From the NCBI GenBank assembly GCA_922989275.2, contig OV277866.1, positions 58,953,246 to 59,017,245 on the forward strand: 64,000 bases of DNA, read 5' to 3'. Below are positions 19,819-30,934 of the stretch, in pieces. Source of the stretch: Gari tellinella (lineage: Eukaryota > Mollusca > Bivalvia > Cardiida > Psammobiidae). Both the position numbers and the translations under genes were made by a program. Within the stretch, counting starts at the first letter, position 1. The number at the start of each line of letters is the position of its first letter. Below the pieces are notes generated by a model. The model made no database searches, was not told the origin of the DNA, and saw nothing but the letters and a program-made list of their open reading frames with translations.

Positions 19819-20730
19819 CGGTACGTGTTACCTAAGTAAAACTTCCGTCTATCTTCAATGTGTTCCAGAATAATTTTATTGGCATTCAGGCACTCTCTTT
19901 GCAATAAAGACAATAACTCAGATGTCAATATATTGGTGCCAGACGGGGACTTGGCGTAAACTGTTATATAATATTGTAGCTGTAAATGTTCTGACTCGTA
20001 AACAGTCTTCATTTTCTTATATCCTTTTAAACACTAACTAAGCCACTTTTGTCAAAGCTTTCGTCTCCTGAATGTTTGAAATACGTTCTAAACTCTTTCC
20101 TTCAAATCAAACATTAACGTATCGTGTAACAGTTTCGATCCAGAATAGAAACATACATAGTTCACACTCGATCTGGAGTGAAACCCGCTTGCAAAAAAAC
20201 CTATCTTTTTAATCCTTCTACACGGAGGGTAGTTCCGTGTTTTATTGCGCAATAATGGTGAGTAAACTACCGGGGAAGTGATTTGAAAAGGCAGAGAAAG
20301 CATTAGAGACAATTTCGTTGGCACTCTTCAACAATTAATTACAAGTTTTAATTGCCCTGTGAAGTAATTGCTAATTAAGGTGGAAACTATGCAGTGAAAG
20401 TAGTGTTGCAACATAAACTATTTAGACACATCCGTTGTGTCATATTTTGCTTTACAGGATATTAATAAATAACTGCACATTGTGTCAACTGGTTACTTTT
20501 TGAAGCCGTTGATTTCTTATAATAGCTTTCTATTTTACTTTATTTGCTTTAAATTCTCATTTGCATTAAAGATAGCTTGTTCACCAGTTTTTGAACAGCC
20601 TTTCAACACATGTTTAACAGCAGCCAGAATCATACGGAGGGGTATAAATGCACGATACATTTGACTAGATACTTCATAGGGAGTGATAGAACTGTACATT
20701 CTCACTGAATGGGTTACAATGATGAGAATA
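19819..20730. other. Unrecognised stretch
   Basis: About 900 bp with no recognised gene or repeat. Confidence 0.4.
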
Positions 20731-21083
20731 CAGTGCTCCCTCCCTACATTGGCCCTCCTCCCTACAACAATGCATGCCGCTGTTCCCCAAACAAGACATG
20801 TCTAACGCTTCCAACACTGCAAAACCGTCTACGTAAAATTGTTTTTTGCTGCTGTTCCTCAAGGCTACGTATTTGATATTTTGACAGAAAAACATCAAGA
20901 CGAGTGGCAAACAGTTTCAATCGGAATCAGACGCGCCGCGTTACGCGGCGTCTGATCTCGGATTTAACTGTTTGCAAATATAATCTTAGTATTAATCTTC
21001 CCGCCCTATAACTATAATAACTCCTCCGACCAACACACATGCTCTTAGCCTCCCTTTGTGTTTGTTGTAGAGAGGGAGGACTG
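20731..21083. mobile_element. M3 MITE, complete, carrying the GATC palindrome
   Basis: TA-CAGTGCTCCCTCCCTACA at the left and TTGTAGAGAGGGAGGACTG-TA at the right form terminal inverted repeats. The centre has GGCAAACAGTTTCAATCGG, GCGCCGCGTTACGCGGCGTC and AACTGTTTGC. A second copy is at 26639-26962. Confidence 0.82.
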
Positions 21084-21172
21084 TACATTCACAATTCATT
21101 TGTATAACATGTAAGTATCTAATTACTAAAGGTGTATAATACGTCATATGTTAAAACGGTTTCACATAGGTA

Positions 21173-21362
21173 AGTGACATCTCTATATTACAACCACTAA
21201 AACAGTGGCTAATTTATTATATAAAAGACAGGTGACAGCTTAAAGCAAAAACGAAATCTTCTTTAGGAGCTTTCTGTTTTTACTGCTACGTTGCTTTAAT
21301 CAGTTACCTTTCGTAAACATCAAATACTTAATACAATTAAGTGGTCGTAATAGAGAGGATAA
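21173..21362. mobile_element. M2 MITE, diverged
   Basis: ATCTCTATATTACAACCACT to AAGTGGTCGTAATAGAGAGG, with the central hairpin TCTTTAGGAGCTTTCTG partly paired. Confidence 0.75.
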
Positions 21363-21699
21363 GTGTATTTTTTATATGTCTAGTCTGACACATTGTGCTA
21401 CGTAAAAGCATCGAATAACATGGCACACACATAACACCACATCATCATATGAAATAAAATAAATAGAATAAAAACATAAATTGTTCGTAAAGTATCACAC
21501 TGACAGAAGCCATGGGTTGATGGTATAATCAGCTATGTTTTTGAAAACTTTTATAACATATATATTATGTGCATTGTAAAGTATCAAAATATGAAATGCA
21601 CACATGTCAAACAAATTGTAACTTTATACTTTAATATTTGACAAACAGTAAAGTGTGTCAAATATTAGAGAGCAAAGAATACACCCATATCATATAAGT
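21363..21699. other. Unrecognised stretch
   Basis: Nothing recognised. Confidence 0.35.
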
Positions 21700-21715
21700 A
21701 TATTTACACACATCA

Positions 21716-21772
21716 ATGATGACGACTTTGATGACCATGATGATGATGATATTGATGATGATGATGATGTTG
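21716..21772. repeat. GAT trinucleotide microsatellite
   Basis: Interrupted runs of GATGATGATGAT. The methionine-rich reading frame over it is a translation artefact. Confidence 0.9.
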
Positions 21773-22263
21773 ACTATAGTCATTATGAATACGGGTAAAT
21801 ATAGCCATATTGCGGCTTATCCGTATACACGATCACGTATCGATGTATACATCTCCGTTATTTATTTTTCGTTTCTGTCTGTCAGTCCACCTATATATCT
21901 CCTGTGTTAGATGTGTGCTTCCCTTATATTTTTTCTCTCCATGTTTTCGTTTCGGATGAAGGGGATTTAAAACCTTGGGATAATGTACAGATTTTTAACT
22001 TTTCTTGCCATGATTGTTCAAGAAGGTTAGTAGTGCATATGGTCATCATATGCACCTGTCGCCCTTTTTGACCCGTCATTGCAACAATCTACTATATATA
22101 TAACTTTTTCTAAAAAATGTACTTTTTTCCCTCATGGAAACAATTGTATTTTACCCGTCTTTTTTCTCATTTTGGCATGTATTGATAATGTATTGAATTG
22201 TTTATATGTACTGTACTTGTAAGTATTGGCTCTCCTTATGGAGGATAATAAAGATATCTATCT
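21773..22263 (+). mobile_element. Possible 3' end of an unidentified non-LTR element
   Basis: The stretch ends GGAGGATAATAAAGATATC followed by repeats of ATCT (TATCTATCTATTTAT). Short terminal microsatellites after AATAAA are usual at the 3' ends of CR1- and L2-type LINEs. No coding remnant was seen upstream, so this is tentative. Confidence 0.35.
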
Positions 22264-22892
22264 ATTTATATGTGCTTGCCGAAGCAAACGGAAAAGACCA
22301 TGACAGACACAGCATGTTTCAATGTCTTATATGTATCTACACTATTTGCAAAGCATTCGTAAATACGATACAGTGAATCTAATTGAACAGTCTTCTGTGC
22401 GAGCAAAAACACATTACAAGTTGATGTTGAGGTACAGAGCGATGAATTCAGTTCAAGACGTTCTTGGTGGAAATAGCCGATCTGACGAGCGCCTTACATC
22501 GCGTTTGTCGACTGATTTCGCCAAGAAAGTCTCGAGCTGAATACAACAAACCTGTACCGCACCACCAACTGGTGACGTGTTTATCAAATGCCTCCAATAT
22601 ATATCACCAATAAATAAATACTAGTAGCTGTTTAAATAATTTTGTATTTCGAAACATTAATTTGATATTTGGAACAGAACAAAAACTCTTTTTTAACCAC
22701 AAATAATAAAGTGGGATCTGTACATTTACGTATACATGGCGTCACGCTTATCGAAAACGAGGTCGGAGTAACATACAAACTGTAAAATACAAGTAGTGGG
22801 TTACAGATTCTTGCATCTTATCGGACAGACACACGCGGAAAGGTTCGGTATCACAGGAAAGGTATATAGTAAGGATAATTACCACAGCACCA
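22264..22892. other. Unrecognised stretch
   Basis: A 72-codon frame (22322-22540) has no recognised domain. Nothing else stands out. Confidence 0.35.
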
Positions 22893-23092
22893 CAGGGCTA
22901 CCATTTCTCTGATATTTCCAAAATTTCGGGTCTTAATCCTGCAGGTGGTAGCTTAAAGCAGGCTAAAAGTAACGCAGAATGCATCTGAAGGTGCACTATG
23001 CTTTACTTTCAATCTACTTTAAGTAATCCCGCTTGAAAAATAAAAACAATGGAACACTTAGGCTTTTTCATGATCAACATATGGCAGCCCTG
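22893..23092. mobile_element. H MITE with hairpin module shared with P3
   Basis: Ends CAGGGCTACCATTTCTC and (inverted) CAGGGCTGCCATATG. Flanks GCACCA and TCACCA may be a 6-bp target duplication with one mismatch. The centre holds GTAGCTTAAAGCAGGCT and a mostly paired hairpin through AATGCATC. CAGGG ends resemble hAT-type elements, but those make 8-bp duplications. Confidence 0.75.
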
Positions 23093-23100
23093 TCACCATG

Positions 23101-23297
23101 AGCCAATTCACTGCAATGTCGTCATCAATTCTACATACGTGTAGCCTGTTTTTATTTTTCAAATTTAAATTTTAGGTAGATCTATATTGACATACGAAAT
23201 ATTGAAATAAGTGTCAAACAGTAACGCGGCGTCTGATCAGGACACATACTGTTTTCAGATGACTATTGTACTCGGTGTAAGGCAGTGAATGCGTTAA
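23101..23297 (-). mobile_element. P5 MITE with partial palindrome
   Basis: CCAATTCACTGCAATG at the left and GGCAGTGAATGCGTTAA at the right. GTGTCAAACAGTAACGCGG and CGTCTGATCAGGACAC are core remnants, with the left arm deleted. Confidence 0.6.
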
Positions 23298-24419
23298 TGT
23301 GAACTAACTCGCTAACACCAATCGCGTTCCGTATGGAACACTGGCGTGCCCTAACCAATAAACAACCGCGACAATAAATAGCTTTAAGTGAAACGTAAAG
23401 CCGTATTATATTTTTACACGTTCTTCTATCTACGCTGTTATAAACCGTTTTTCTTCCAATGACAATGTAGTTATAGAAACCCCTGGTCGCCTTCTCGGGG
23501 GACCTAAACGTGTCTGCGCTCAGTCTCTTTCTGTCTGAACATATGTATCAAATCGCCTGCAGTAACGAATTTAGCCATCAAGGAGGCAAAAATGGTTTAT
23601 TCGATATTGGTTATTTGCTGTTTGAAATTGTTGTATTATTTTCAAATTCATCAACGGAGCCACAAGGGGACAGTTGTAAAATGCCTATAATTACAATGGC
23701 TCGGTCTGGGATTTGCTGCATATTAGTTTAGGAAGACTAAAAGACATTTGGCGTTCATTATTTGAAGCTAAAAGATTTCAAATGTGAGTGAAATGGAGCC
23801 TGGTGCGACTTTATGTCGTCTTGTTGAAATGAAATTGTTAGTCTATGTTAAAATGATATACTGAATGTATATAAGAAAGATAACTATATCATCATTTTTG
23901 TAGAGTAAAGTAGACGCTTTATTTCACAGGGGTATTGTTCATAAAATATATTTTTATACAAGCCATATGTCATAAACAGAAAGGGAGACTTTATCTTGTA
24001 TTGCAACCATTTACTTCTAATGGAGATTGGTAGAATGTTTATCTCGTGTTTATTTATATAGGCAGTCATTCTACGTATACTTTCCAACTAGTAACATTTG
24101 ATTGATAGGTAACTTTAACCAATATTATTTCCAACATAATTGTTTTTCAATCGGATGATTGTTTACATGTTGATTCTAGCATATATCAGCAAATTAATCA
24201 TTTTACACAGACAATCCTATGTACATCGTTGATTGACCAACTATAATAACTTAATTGACAGTCTTATACTAAAACAATACAGATTAGGTCGAAATTGCAG
24301 CTCATTTTCTCACAGTTTCTCCATCAAAACTGTTCTCATTGTGCAAACTGCTCTATATAACTACAGGTGAACCTGTCATTAACGACTATTCAATCTAAAT
24401 TTAAATGTATGTTAAAAAT
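23298..24419. other. Unrecognised stretch
   Basis: About 1.1 kb with no recognised repeat. The 73-codon frame at 23510-23731 and the 67-codon frame on the minus strand at 23884-24087 show no family features. Confidence 0.4.
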
Positions 24420-24500
24420 AACTTGCTACTTATTAAAGAGTATAAGTAACACAGAACGCTTCTTATGAAGCTTTCTGCATCACTTTAACTATGTAGTTTT
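24420..24500. mobile_element. M2 hairpin fragment
   Basis: AAGTAACACAGAACGCTTC and GAAGCTTTCTGCATCACTTT are the two arms of an M2-like hairpin. The ends are missing. Confidence 0.45.
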
Positions 24501-24747
24501 TTAAGACATTCAACCCTAGCGACGAATATGATCGTCATTTACAAGCAGTGTACCTATAAGGATTACACTTGCCCTATGCAAACAGTGTAGACCTTGACCA
24601 GAGGGTTCATAAAGGAGCCCTCTGATCAGGGTCTACACTGTTTGTCATTTTAAAATATATTGTTAAAATCAATCCTAAATTGTCAAAAATGGAATCGACT
24701 TATTTTGGGATTGGAATTGTCCATTAGAAGTTTCAGGGGTGAATGTG
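24501..24747 (+). mobile_element. P2 MITE, CAACCCTAGCGACG variant
   Basis: TTAAGACATTCAACCCTAGC to AGTTTCAGGGGTGAATG. The core GAGGGTTCATAAAGGAGCCC lies between GCAAACAGTGTAGACC and GGTCTACACTGTTTG. Confidence 0.8.
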
Positions 24748-25506
24748 ATCTCCATATTTCGTAAGCAAATGGTAACTTCAGCCAGGACTGTCTGTACGGC
24801 AGAAAGAATGGTCATTAGAGTATTAGACGTTAGCCGGGAGTGACACTATGACATTACAGATGGACAAAGACCTTTGATAGCGGCGGCCGGGGTATTTGTC
24901 ATAGTAATTGTAGGTTAAAGAGAACAGATAGTTTGAAACAAAACTCCACCTAATGAGATACACTGCCTTCAAAAGCCTTAAACCATTATAAGATTGATTG
25001 CAGGCAATACAATGGCAACCGGCCCATGGCGCAAACCATTTTAGAATCATCATTCGCCGTCTCTTCATGACTTTTATTGTTTAGAAAATCGAGCTTCTTG
25101 GAAAAACTGTTACTTAAAACTCAAACTAATTGTGTATGGCCCCACCGACGCGACTTTCTTATTTGAATTATAATGCAGTTTACAAAGCTAAAGGTAAGTA
25201 TACATCTTAAAACATGACAAAAAATAAAACCAGTAAATTATACATTTTGTTATTTAAAATTGGAACATGCTTTTAATTATGAAATATGTTGAAATGATCA
25301 TAGTAATATAACTTATATTCTGTAAGAACATCAGTCAGTGGTTTCGATTGATGTTTATACACTACCATCGACGTCGTTTATCAGTTAAAACTTAATTTGC
25401 GACCTGTATTTCCTTGAGAAAATGTAATCAACAGAAGATAATTAGATTAGGGTATGATCACGATCCAAACTGTTTGATAATGAGAGCAAAATGAGTTTTA
25501 TTTCAT
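24748..25506. other. Unrecognised stretch
   Basis: Only a short palindrome remnant (CGATCCAAACTGTTTG near 25461) is recognisable. Confidence 0.4.
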
Positions 25507-25703
25507 TTAACCCATTTACGCCCAGTGGATTCTTCCATGTTTATATATTGGATTAGTCGGGGTTTTTTTTATCAAAGGGATGCCTGGTCAAAATTTTCAT
25601 TTTCATTTTGTTTTATATTGAAATTCCTATCAGCAATCAGTGTAGACTCTGAGTCTACACTGTTTGCCTATGTCCCATGGGATAGTGGGCACACATGGGT
25701 TAA
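25507..25703 (-). mobile_element. P1 MITE with collapsed palindrome
   Basis: TTAA at both ends, left CCCATTTACGCCCAGTGG, right GGGCACACATGGG. The core has shrunk to TGTAGACTCTGAGTCTACAC, the shortest seen for P1. Confidence 0.88.
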
Positions 25704-26089
25704 ATAGAAAAGAAAACCGTTCACTACTATACGAACGTTTAATAAAGAGTGGCCTCAGCCCTGTAGCAACTGGACAGTCTTTGTGCTGACCAGAGAAACT
25801 CGACACCTTGATTGATTGTAAATGGCAAACCCGAATGACACTTTCACATGTCACAGTACCAATTAAATATAATTAGATAATTGTATTTTTATGCAGTGCA
25901 TTGATACAATTACCGTCTATTTATTATAATGATAGTTTTCATGACCTAGGATACTCTCGTCTCTGTGATTGTGTAACGGATACAGGTGCATACAGAGGTC
26001 GCTAGGTGGCAGCACTTGTTATCTGAACACTAAATGACGCTGATTTATTATCTGCTTCAAACTTGTCGTCTGCAAAATACAGTAAAAAC
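25704..26089. other. Unrecognised stretch
   Basis: Nothing recognised. Confidence 0.35.
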
Positions 26090-26278
26090 CTCTCTATTAC
26101 TACTAAATTATGTTAATTGTTAGGTGTTTACGACAGGTGATAGATTAAAGCAAGATGACAGTAAAACAGAAAGCTCCTTTCGGAGCTTTCTGTTTTACTG
26201 TAACTTTGCTTGATGCTGTCACCCGTCCTTTATACAATCAATAAACCTTCATTTAAGTGGTCGTAATAGAGAGGTTTA
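26090..26278. mobile_element. M2 MITE
   Basis: TA-CAGTAAAAACCTCTCTATTA to AAGTGGTCGTAATAGAGAGG. The centre is a strong hairpin: AAACAGAAAGCTCC, TTTCGGA loop region, and GGAGCTTTCTGTTTTACTG. Confidence 0.85.
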
Positions 26279-26324
26279 ATTGAGTTTTTTCAGACATTGT
26301 TTAAAATGGATGTTACACAATGTG

Positions 26325-26385
26325 GATCTTGATCAAACGTCGAGCTGTTCTGCCTTTGAGTTGGGATCAAAACTGTTTACAAGAC
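26325..26385. repeat. Degraded palindrome fragment
   Basis: TGTGGATCTTGATCAAACG and GGGATCAAAACTGTTTAC are drifted palindrome arms. Confidence 0.4.
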
Positions 26386-26638
26386 CAGAATGAGTCCAGT
26401 TAAACTAGTAATATAAGACACTTTGACCGTTGACCTTTTAAATAAGGTCAACACTATTTCCGCCGACTGTTATAATATTATCTTCAGCAGCATTCACAAT
26501 TTCAATATAATTCTTTTGGTTAGATATGAAAGCCATCCAAACACGCAACTCCTTGTACAATAAAAAGTGAATATTTAGCCAGCTTGCTTTAGTTTGCGTT
26601 GATCAAAAGTCGTACTATCATTTAGCGTCTTGTATGTG

Positions 26639-26962
26639 CAGTGTTCCCTTCTCACATAGGCCAATCTGAACAACAATTCCCTCCTTACAAAAACGATTGC
26701 CGCTGTTCCATAAACAAGCCAATTATATCCAACCATTTCACGGCTGCAATATCGCCTGCTTAAAATTGAATTCTATTGTTTTACTCAAATATACATATTG
26801 GACATTTTGACAGAAAACACATATTGACTAGAGACACGGCATCTGATCTGGATTTTAACTGTTTGCAAATGCAAACCAATTTCTCTCCCTATAACAACTC
26901 CATCCGAACAACGCAAAAAATATCTGTTCTCCACTGGGTGTTGTTGTAGAGAGGGAGTACTT
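26639..26962. mobile_element. M3 MITE, second copy, palindrome half lost
   Basis: CAGTGTTCCCTTCTCACA to TTGTAGAGAGGGAGTACT. The internal words CCGCTGTTCC, AAACAAG and ATTTTGACAGAAAA match the copy at 20731. Only the right palindrome arm (GCATCTGATCTGGATTTTAA) survives. Confidence 0.75.
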
Positions 26963-27151
26963 TATATTTCCCGTGCCTCCTACATATACAGTACACCCAT
27001 TCTGTTACGACTACAGATAAGAGGAGCATTTGGTGATATTAAAGACATGATGGCTCATTTAGTGAAATGTAGAAACTCACAATGCTTTGATGGTATTCGC
27101 TAGAGGTAGACATCGAGCAATATTATATCAAAATCTAAACTCTTTATTGCC

Positions 27152-27359
27152 TTAACCCCTTTATTGCTTTAGCCCGAGTTCAATGTTTATTGCAAAAGTT
27201 ATGACCGACCCTGTTCAAACGCAGCGTCTGATCAGGTTCCAAACTGTTTGACAGTCATACCGAAATAACGTTTGTCAGTTACCTCAAGTTTAAATTTGAG
27301 AAATAAAAGCCCATGACTCTTGTTTAAAAAAGATGACGTCATGGAAGTAAAGGGGTTAA
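27152..27359 (+). mobile_element. P5 MITE, TTAA-flanked, left arm of palindrome deleted
   Basis: TTAACCCCTTTATTGCTTTAG to CATGGAAGTAAAGGGG-TTAA. GCGTCTGATCAGGTTCC and AAACTGTTTGACAG are the right arm. The internal AATTTGAGAAATAAAAGC matches the copy at 60104. Confidence 0.8.
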
Positions 27360-27814
27360 TGCTGGTTGTGCTATCTTTCCACGGATCGTTTACGGCGGAG
27401 GAATTAAAGACATTGTGAGGTCTGCCGACCACAATCGAGCAAACATCGCATTTTTATTTTACAAACACTAATGAAAGCAAGAACCCATTGAGAGCGTAAA
27501 TCAAAACAGCGATCCATAACTTGTGTAAAGATGTATTTAAGCAGCATGATATACCAGTTAATTCATACCGCTTAGTCTGTAGTTAACATTCAATTAGAAG
27601 GTTCATTGCTGCCTGCTAGCAGGAATCCTAGGCAGTGATAAAAGAGGCCCCAACAAGACGAGGAAGCCAATAAAAATACAACACGAACAATTCAAGTAAA
27701 TGTCTTATCTAAACGTCTATTACCACCGCCATTTTTATAGTCATGTTTAGAGTTGCTCTTTTTGCCACGAAGTAGAACTTTATTGTTTTATAAAAGCAAA
27801 CATGGAGCGCTGGG
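27360..27814. other. Unrecognised stretch
   Basis: A small hairpin (CTGCCTGCTAGCAGG near 27609) only. Confidence 0.35.
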
Positions 27815-28052
27815 TTAACATATTCAACCCTAGCGACGAGTATACTCGTCATTTACAAACCGTCATTTACAAACCGTGTACCTGTGATCATTACACTTGT
27901 CACATGCAAAAAGTGTCGATGTTGATCAAGATCAAAACTATTTGTCCCTTGTTTTGAAATTACGTCAATTATACTACCTTAAATCTAACTTTGAAACGAT
28001 ATTACAGACAACAGCATAGAAGCAGACGTCAATATGGCGATGAAGGGGTAAA
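27815..28052 (+). mobile_element. Chimeric MITE: P2 left part, P4 right part
   Basis: The left side, TTAACATATTCAACCCTAGC with GACGAGTATACTCGTC, is P2. After the core remnant (GTTGATCAAGATCAAAAC) the sequence ACTACCTTAAATCTAAC then TTTGAAACGATATTACAG is P4 read in reverse. The end is GATGAAGGGGTAAAG. There is also a 15-bp duplication of CGTCATTTACAAACC. Confidence 0.7.
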
Positions 28053-28768
28053 GATCTCACGATTTATTTGATCAGAAGTTCCTGTGAAAACCTCTTGTAC
28101 ACTTCTTAAAACATCTATTCATTTACCAAGCATGGTGTGTAGTTTATATTTAATCAGTATATTATTGAATCAATAACCTTTTATTGTATATAATGCCGTC
28201 ATTATTCTAGAACATTGCATTTTTTTACATCTAGTAGATATCACCTTTTAATCAGTTTACTTCAAGTCTGACTTGAGGTAATATCCGATTTTTTAAAAAC
28301 CACTTCATTGGATGGCGTTTGGCCTTCTATTGCTGTCGTTAGCTTTTATTGAACTTGATCTTAGTAGATTTTTTAAAAACACTAAATGTGATCGTTTTTA
28401 TAATTCAATAATGAATGACTTTGTACATACATGTAAAACTGTAATTTGCATGAACTGTAATGTCACATTGATGTACAAAGAAGAGACAGAAATAAAGAAA
28501 TAGATCAGTATAATCAAAACATACATGAAGCGTGCATGTTAGTTGATTTTCCGATCATACTTTTCGTATAGAAATCAAACTTTTATGGATAACATGCTAT
28601 TAAAAATAAACTATTTGACATTTGTTAACAGTTCTTTAGAAATTGGGTATCTCGTGAAACATTAGTGCAGTACGTGTATATAATTATTGAAATATAAGAC
28701 TAATCTAAAATAACTTTCACCCCTGTTAATACATACGAATATTCTATTTTACAATATGCTTTATGACT
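28053..28768. other. Unrecognised stretch
   Basis: About 700 bp. A 63-codon frame at 28312-28503 has no recognisable domain. Confidence 0.4.
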
Positions 28769-28789
28769 TTAACCCATTTATGCCTGGAT
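28769..28789 (+). mobile_element. P1 end fragment at the LINE-2 junction
   Basis: TTTAACCCATTTATGCC is the P1 terminal repeat, immediately followed by LINE-2 coding sequence. Either a P1 was truncated by the LINE insertion or a later deletion joined them. Confidence 0.5.
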
Positions 28790-29560
28790 ATTGCAATGAA
28801 CTATACCTATATATTCTTTGCGGATGACATGGTTTTACTTGGAAAAACGCCAACAGATTTACAAAATAGTTTAGATTCATTGCACTCTTATTGTACTCAG
28901 TGGGGTTTGGAAGTAAACACATCTAAGACTAAGTGTATGGTATTTCAGAAAAGGGGTGGGTTAAAAGTAAACGAAACTTGGACATATAATGGGCAGCAAG
29001 TAGAAGCTGTTAATGATTTCAATTATCTTGGAGTAGTTTTTAATTATACAGGCAACTTCATTTTAAACCAGGAGCATTTATTTGGTAAAGGGCTAAAAGC
29101 CATGGGTGTTTTAATAAATAACTGTCGTAAGTTAAGAATAAATCCGAAGCTTGCATGTCAGTTGTTTGATGCTTTTGTCGGGTTAACTATAAGTTATTCG
29201 TGCGAGATATGGGGTTTTACTAAATCTAAAGAGGTAGAAAGAGTGCATCTGAAGTTCTTAAAAGCGATTCTTGGGGTTAGAACTAGTACCAGTAATGTTG
29301 GTGTTTATGGTGAATTAGGTAGATATCCTTTGTATATACAGCGATATGTAAGAATTGTCAAGTACTGGTGCAAAATTGTGAATACAGATAACATCATTTT
29401 ATCTACAGTTTATAATTGTGCTAGAGAAGATAGTAATGAAGGTTATATAAATTGGGCATCAAAGGTAAAAAACTTATTATATGATTTTGGATTTGGGTAC
29501 ATTTGGGAGACGCAGGGTATGGCTAACTTAAAGAAATTTCATTGTGTTTTAGACAAAGAT
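28790..29560 (+). pseudogene. RT catalytic core and thumb (LINE-2)
   Basis: The translation shows YIFFADDMVLLGKTPTDLQ with both catalytic aspartates, then EVNTSKTKCMVFQKRGG, FNYLGVVFNYTGNFILN, SYSCEIWGFTKSKEVERV and YGELGRYPLYIQRYVRIV. These match LINE-1 residue blocks in the same order. The upstream ATG at 28763 lies in flanking P1-like sequence and is not a true start. A frameshift near 29548 ends the frame at VLDKD, while the homologous RQRLIDCYMQNW continues in another frame. Confidence 0.88.
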
Positions 29561-30029
29561 TGATAGATTGTTATATGCAAAACTGGATAACTGATGTTAA
29601 TAGTAATACAGTTATGGTTTATATGCGTTATTCAAAGTTAATTTTGAATACGAAAGTTATTTGGAAAGATTACATAGTAACTTAAGATGTTTTATATCTA
29701 GGTTGAGATTGTCATCTCATTCGTTAAGGATTCAAACCGGGCGTTACGGTCCGAATAGACTTGAAAGAAATCAAAGGTTATGTTTGATATGTAATTCGGT
29801 CGATATCGAAAATGAATATCATTTCATTTTAATTTGTTTGAAATATAAGGAACTGAGAAATAAATATATTAAAATACACTTTTCTATCCGGTCAAGTATG
29901 TTTAAATTTATAGAATTAATTCAAACCAATACTAAAATATTGCTTGTAAACTTAGCAAAGTATAAACAGGAAGCTTTCAGCTTACGAAATACTGTTATAA
30001 ATGAGGTACAGGATGTAGTTTTGCTGTAA
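29548..30029 (+). pseudogene. C-terminal zinc-motif region (LINE-2)
   Basis: After two frame changes (near 29548 and about 29640) homology resumes. It includes SRLRLSSHSLRIQTGRYGPN and the motif CLIC-x9-H-x4-C (SVDIENEYHFILIC), followed by ILLVNLAKYKQEAF. LINE-1 has the same order and the same cysteine and histidine spacing. Such motifs are thought to bind nucleic acid in ORF2 proteins. The frame closes at 30029. Confidence 0.85.
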
Positions 30030-30146
30030 CGTGAATTAATGCTTATCAATATCGTTATATAGGCTTTATGCTATTTTCATAGCTTAACGAGTTCCAATGT
30101 ATATAAGTTGTAAAATCATTTTTTTGTGTTAATATAAATATAAAGA

Positions 30147-30860
30147 CATGATTGCGCAGTCAAGGATAAAAGTGGTGCAGAGAGCTCATGCAGAGGCTTT
30201 CTGTGTTAGTTTCACCTGCATTGTTCAACTTACCGTATGAAGGAACAACTAAGTGTGTTATATACACTTAAATCTAAAGACAGAAACTGCCTAAATTAGG
30301 AGAGTAATTGCACCGAAAGCTCCGTTAGGACCTTTCGGTGTGGTTCTGACCTACATGGTGCGGTGAGTAGTAATACAATAGTAATTATCAAACTTCATTT
30401 CAAAATAATATTCTTTCATATGTATACCGATAGGAAGAATCTAAATGTTATGCTGTGAATATTGATACAATAGTAATTGTTATAGTTCAGCTCAAGTTAA
30501 TATACTTGCGCAATTCAGGATAAAAGTAATGCAGGGAGCTCATGCAGAGCCCCTGTGTTAGTTTTCACCTGCATTGTACAACTTACTATAGGAAAGTTAA
30601 CTACAATGTATGTGTGTTATATATACTTTTATCTAAAGACAAAGAAACGCCCAATGCGGGATAGAAATTACACAGAAAGCTTCGTCAGGAGCTTTCTGTG
30701 TCGTTTCTGACCTTCATTTTGCGTTGTGTAGTGTTACAAAAGCGATTAATAAAGTTTATCTCCAATTAGAATACTCACATACTGTAATTATACTGATACG
30801 AAGATCTAAATGTATTCTTATAATATTTGATCCATTAATGTATTACGTGACAATTGTGAA
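30147..30860 (+). repeat. Two tandem units of about 358 bp in the LINE-2 3' UTR
   Basis: ATTGCGCAGTCAAGGATAAAAG at 30147 is matched by CTTGCGCAATTCAGGATAAAAG at 30505. Each unit has the stem-loop arms GCACCGAAAGCTCC/GACCTTTCGGTG or ACACAGAAAGCTTC/GAGCTTTCTGTGT, followed by GTTCTGACC or TTTCTGACC, and a later block AGATCTAAATGT or GAATCTAAATGT. Confidence 0.85.
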
Positions 30861-30934
30861 TATTATTTATTTTGTATTGACGAGATACTGTATGTATAAG
30901 TCAAAAATAAAATATGTTCTGTTCTGTTCTGTAT

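Larger units (their letters stand above)
28790..30934 (+). mobile_element. LINE-2: 5'-truncated non-LTR retrotransposon
   Basis: The same family as LINE-1. Coding homology starts at the FADDM motif, followed by the thumb and zinc-motif regions, a 3' UTR with a 358-bp duplication and a tail AAATATGTTCTGTTCTGTTC. Everything upstream of the RT catalytic core is missing. Two frameshifts break the coding region. Confidence 0.88.

Noticed and set aside
21716..21910. Methionine-rich 64-codon frame
   Set aside because: It is a translation of a GAT microsatellite.
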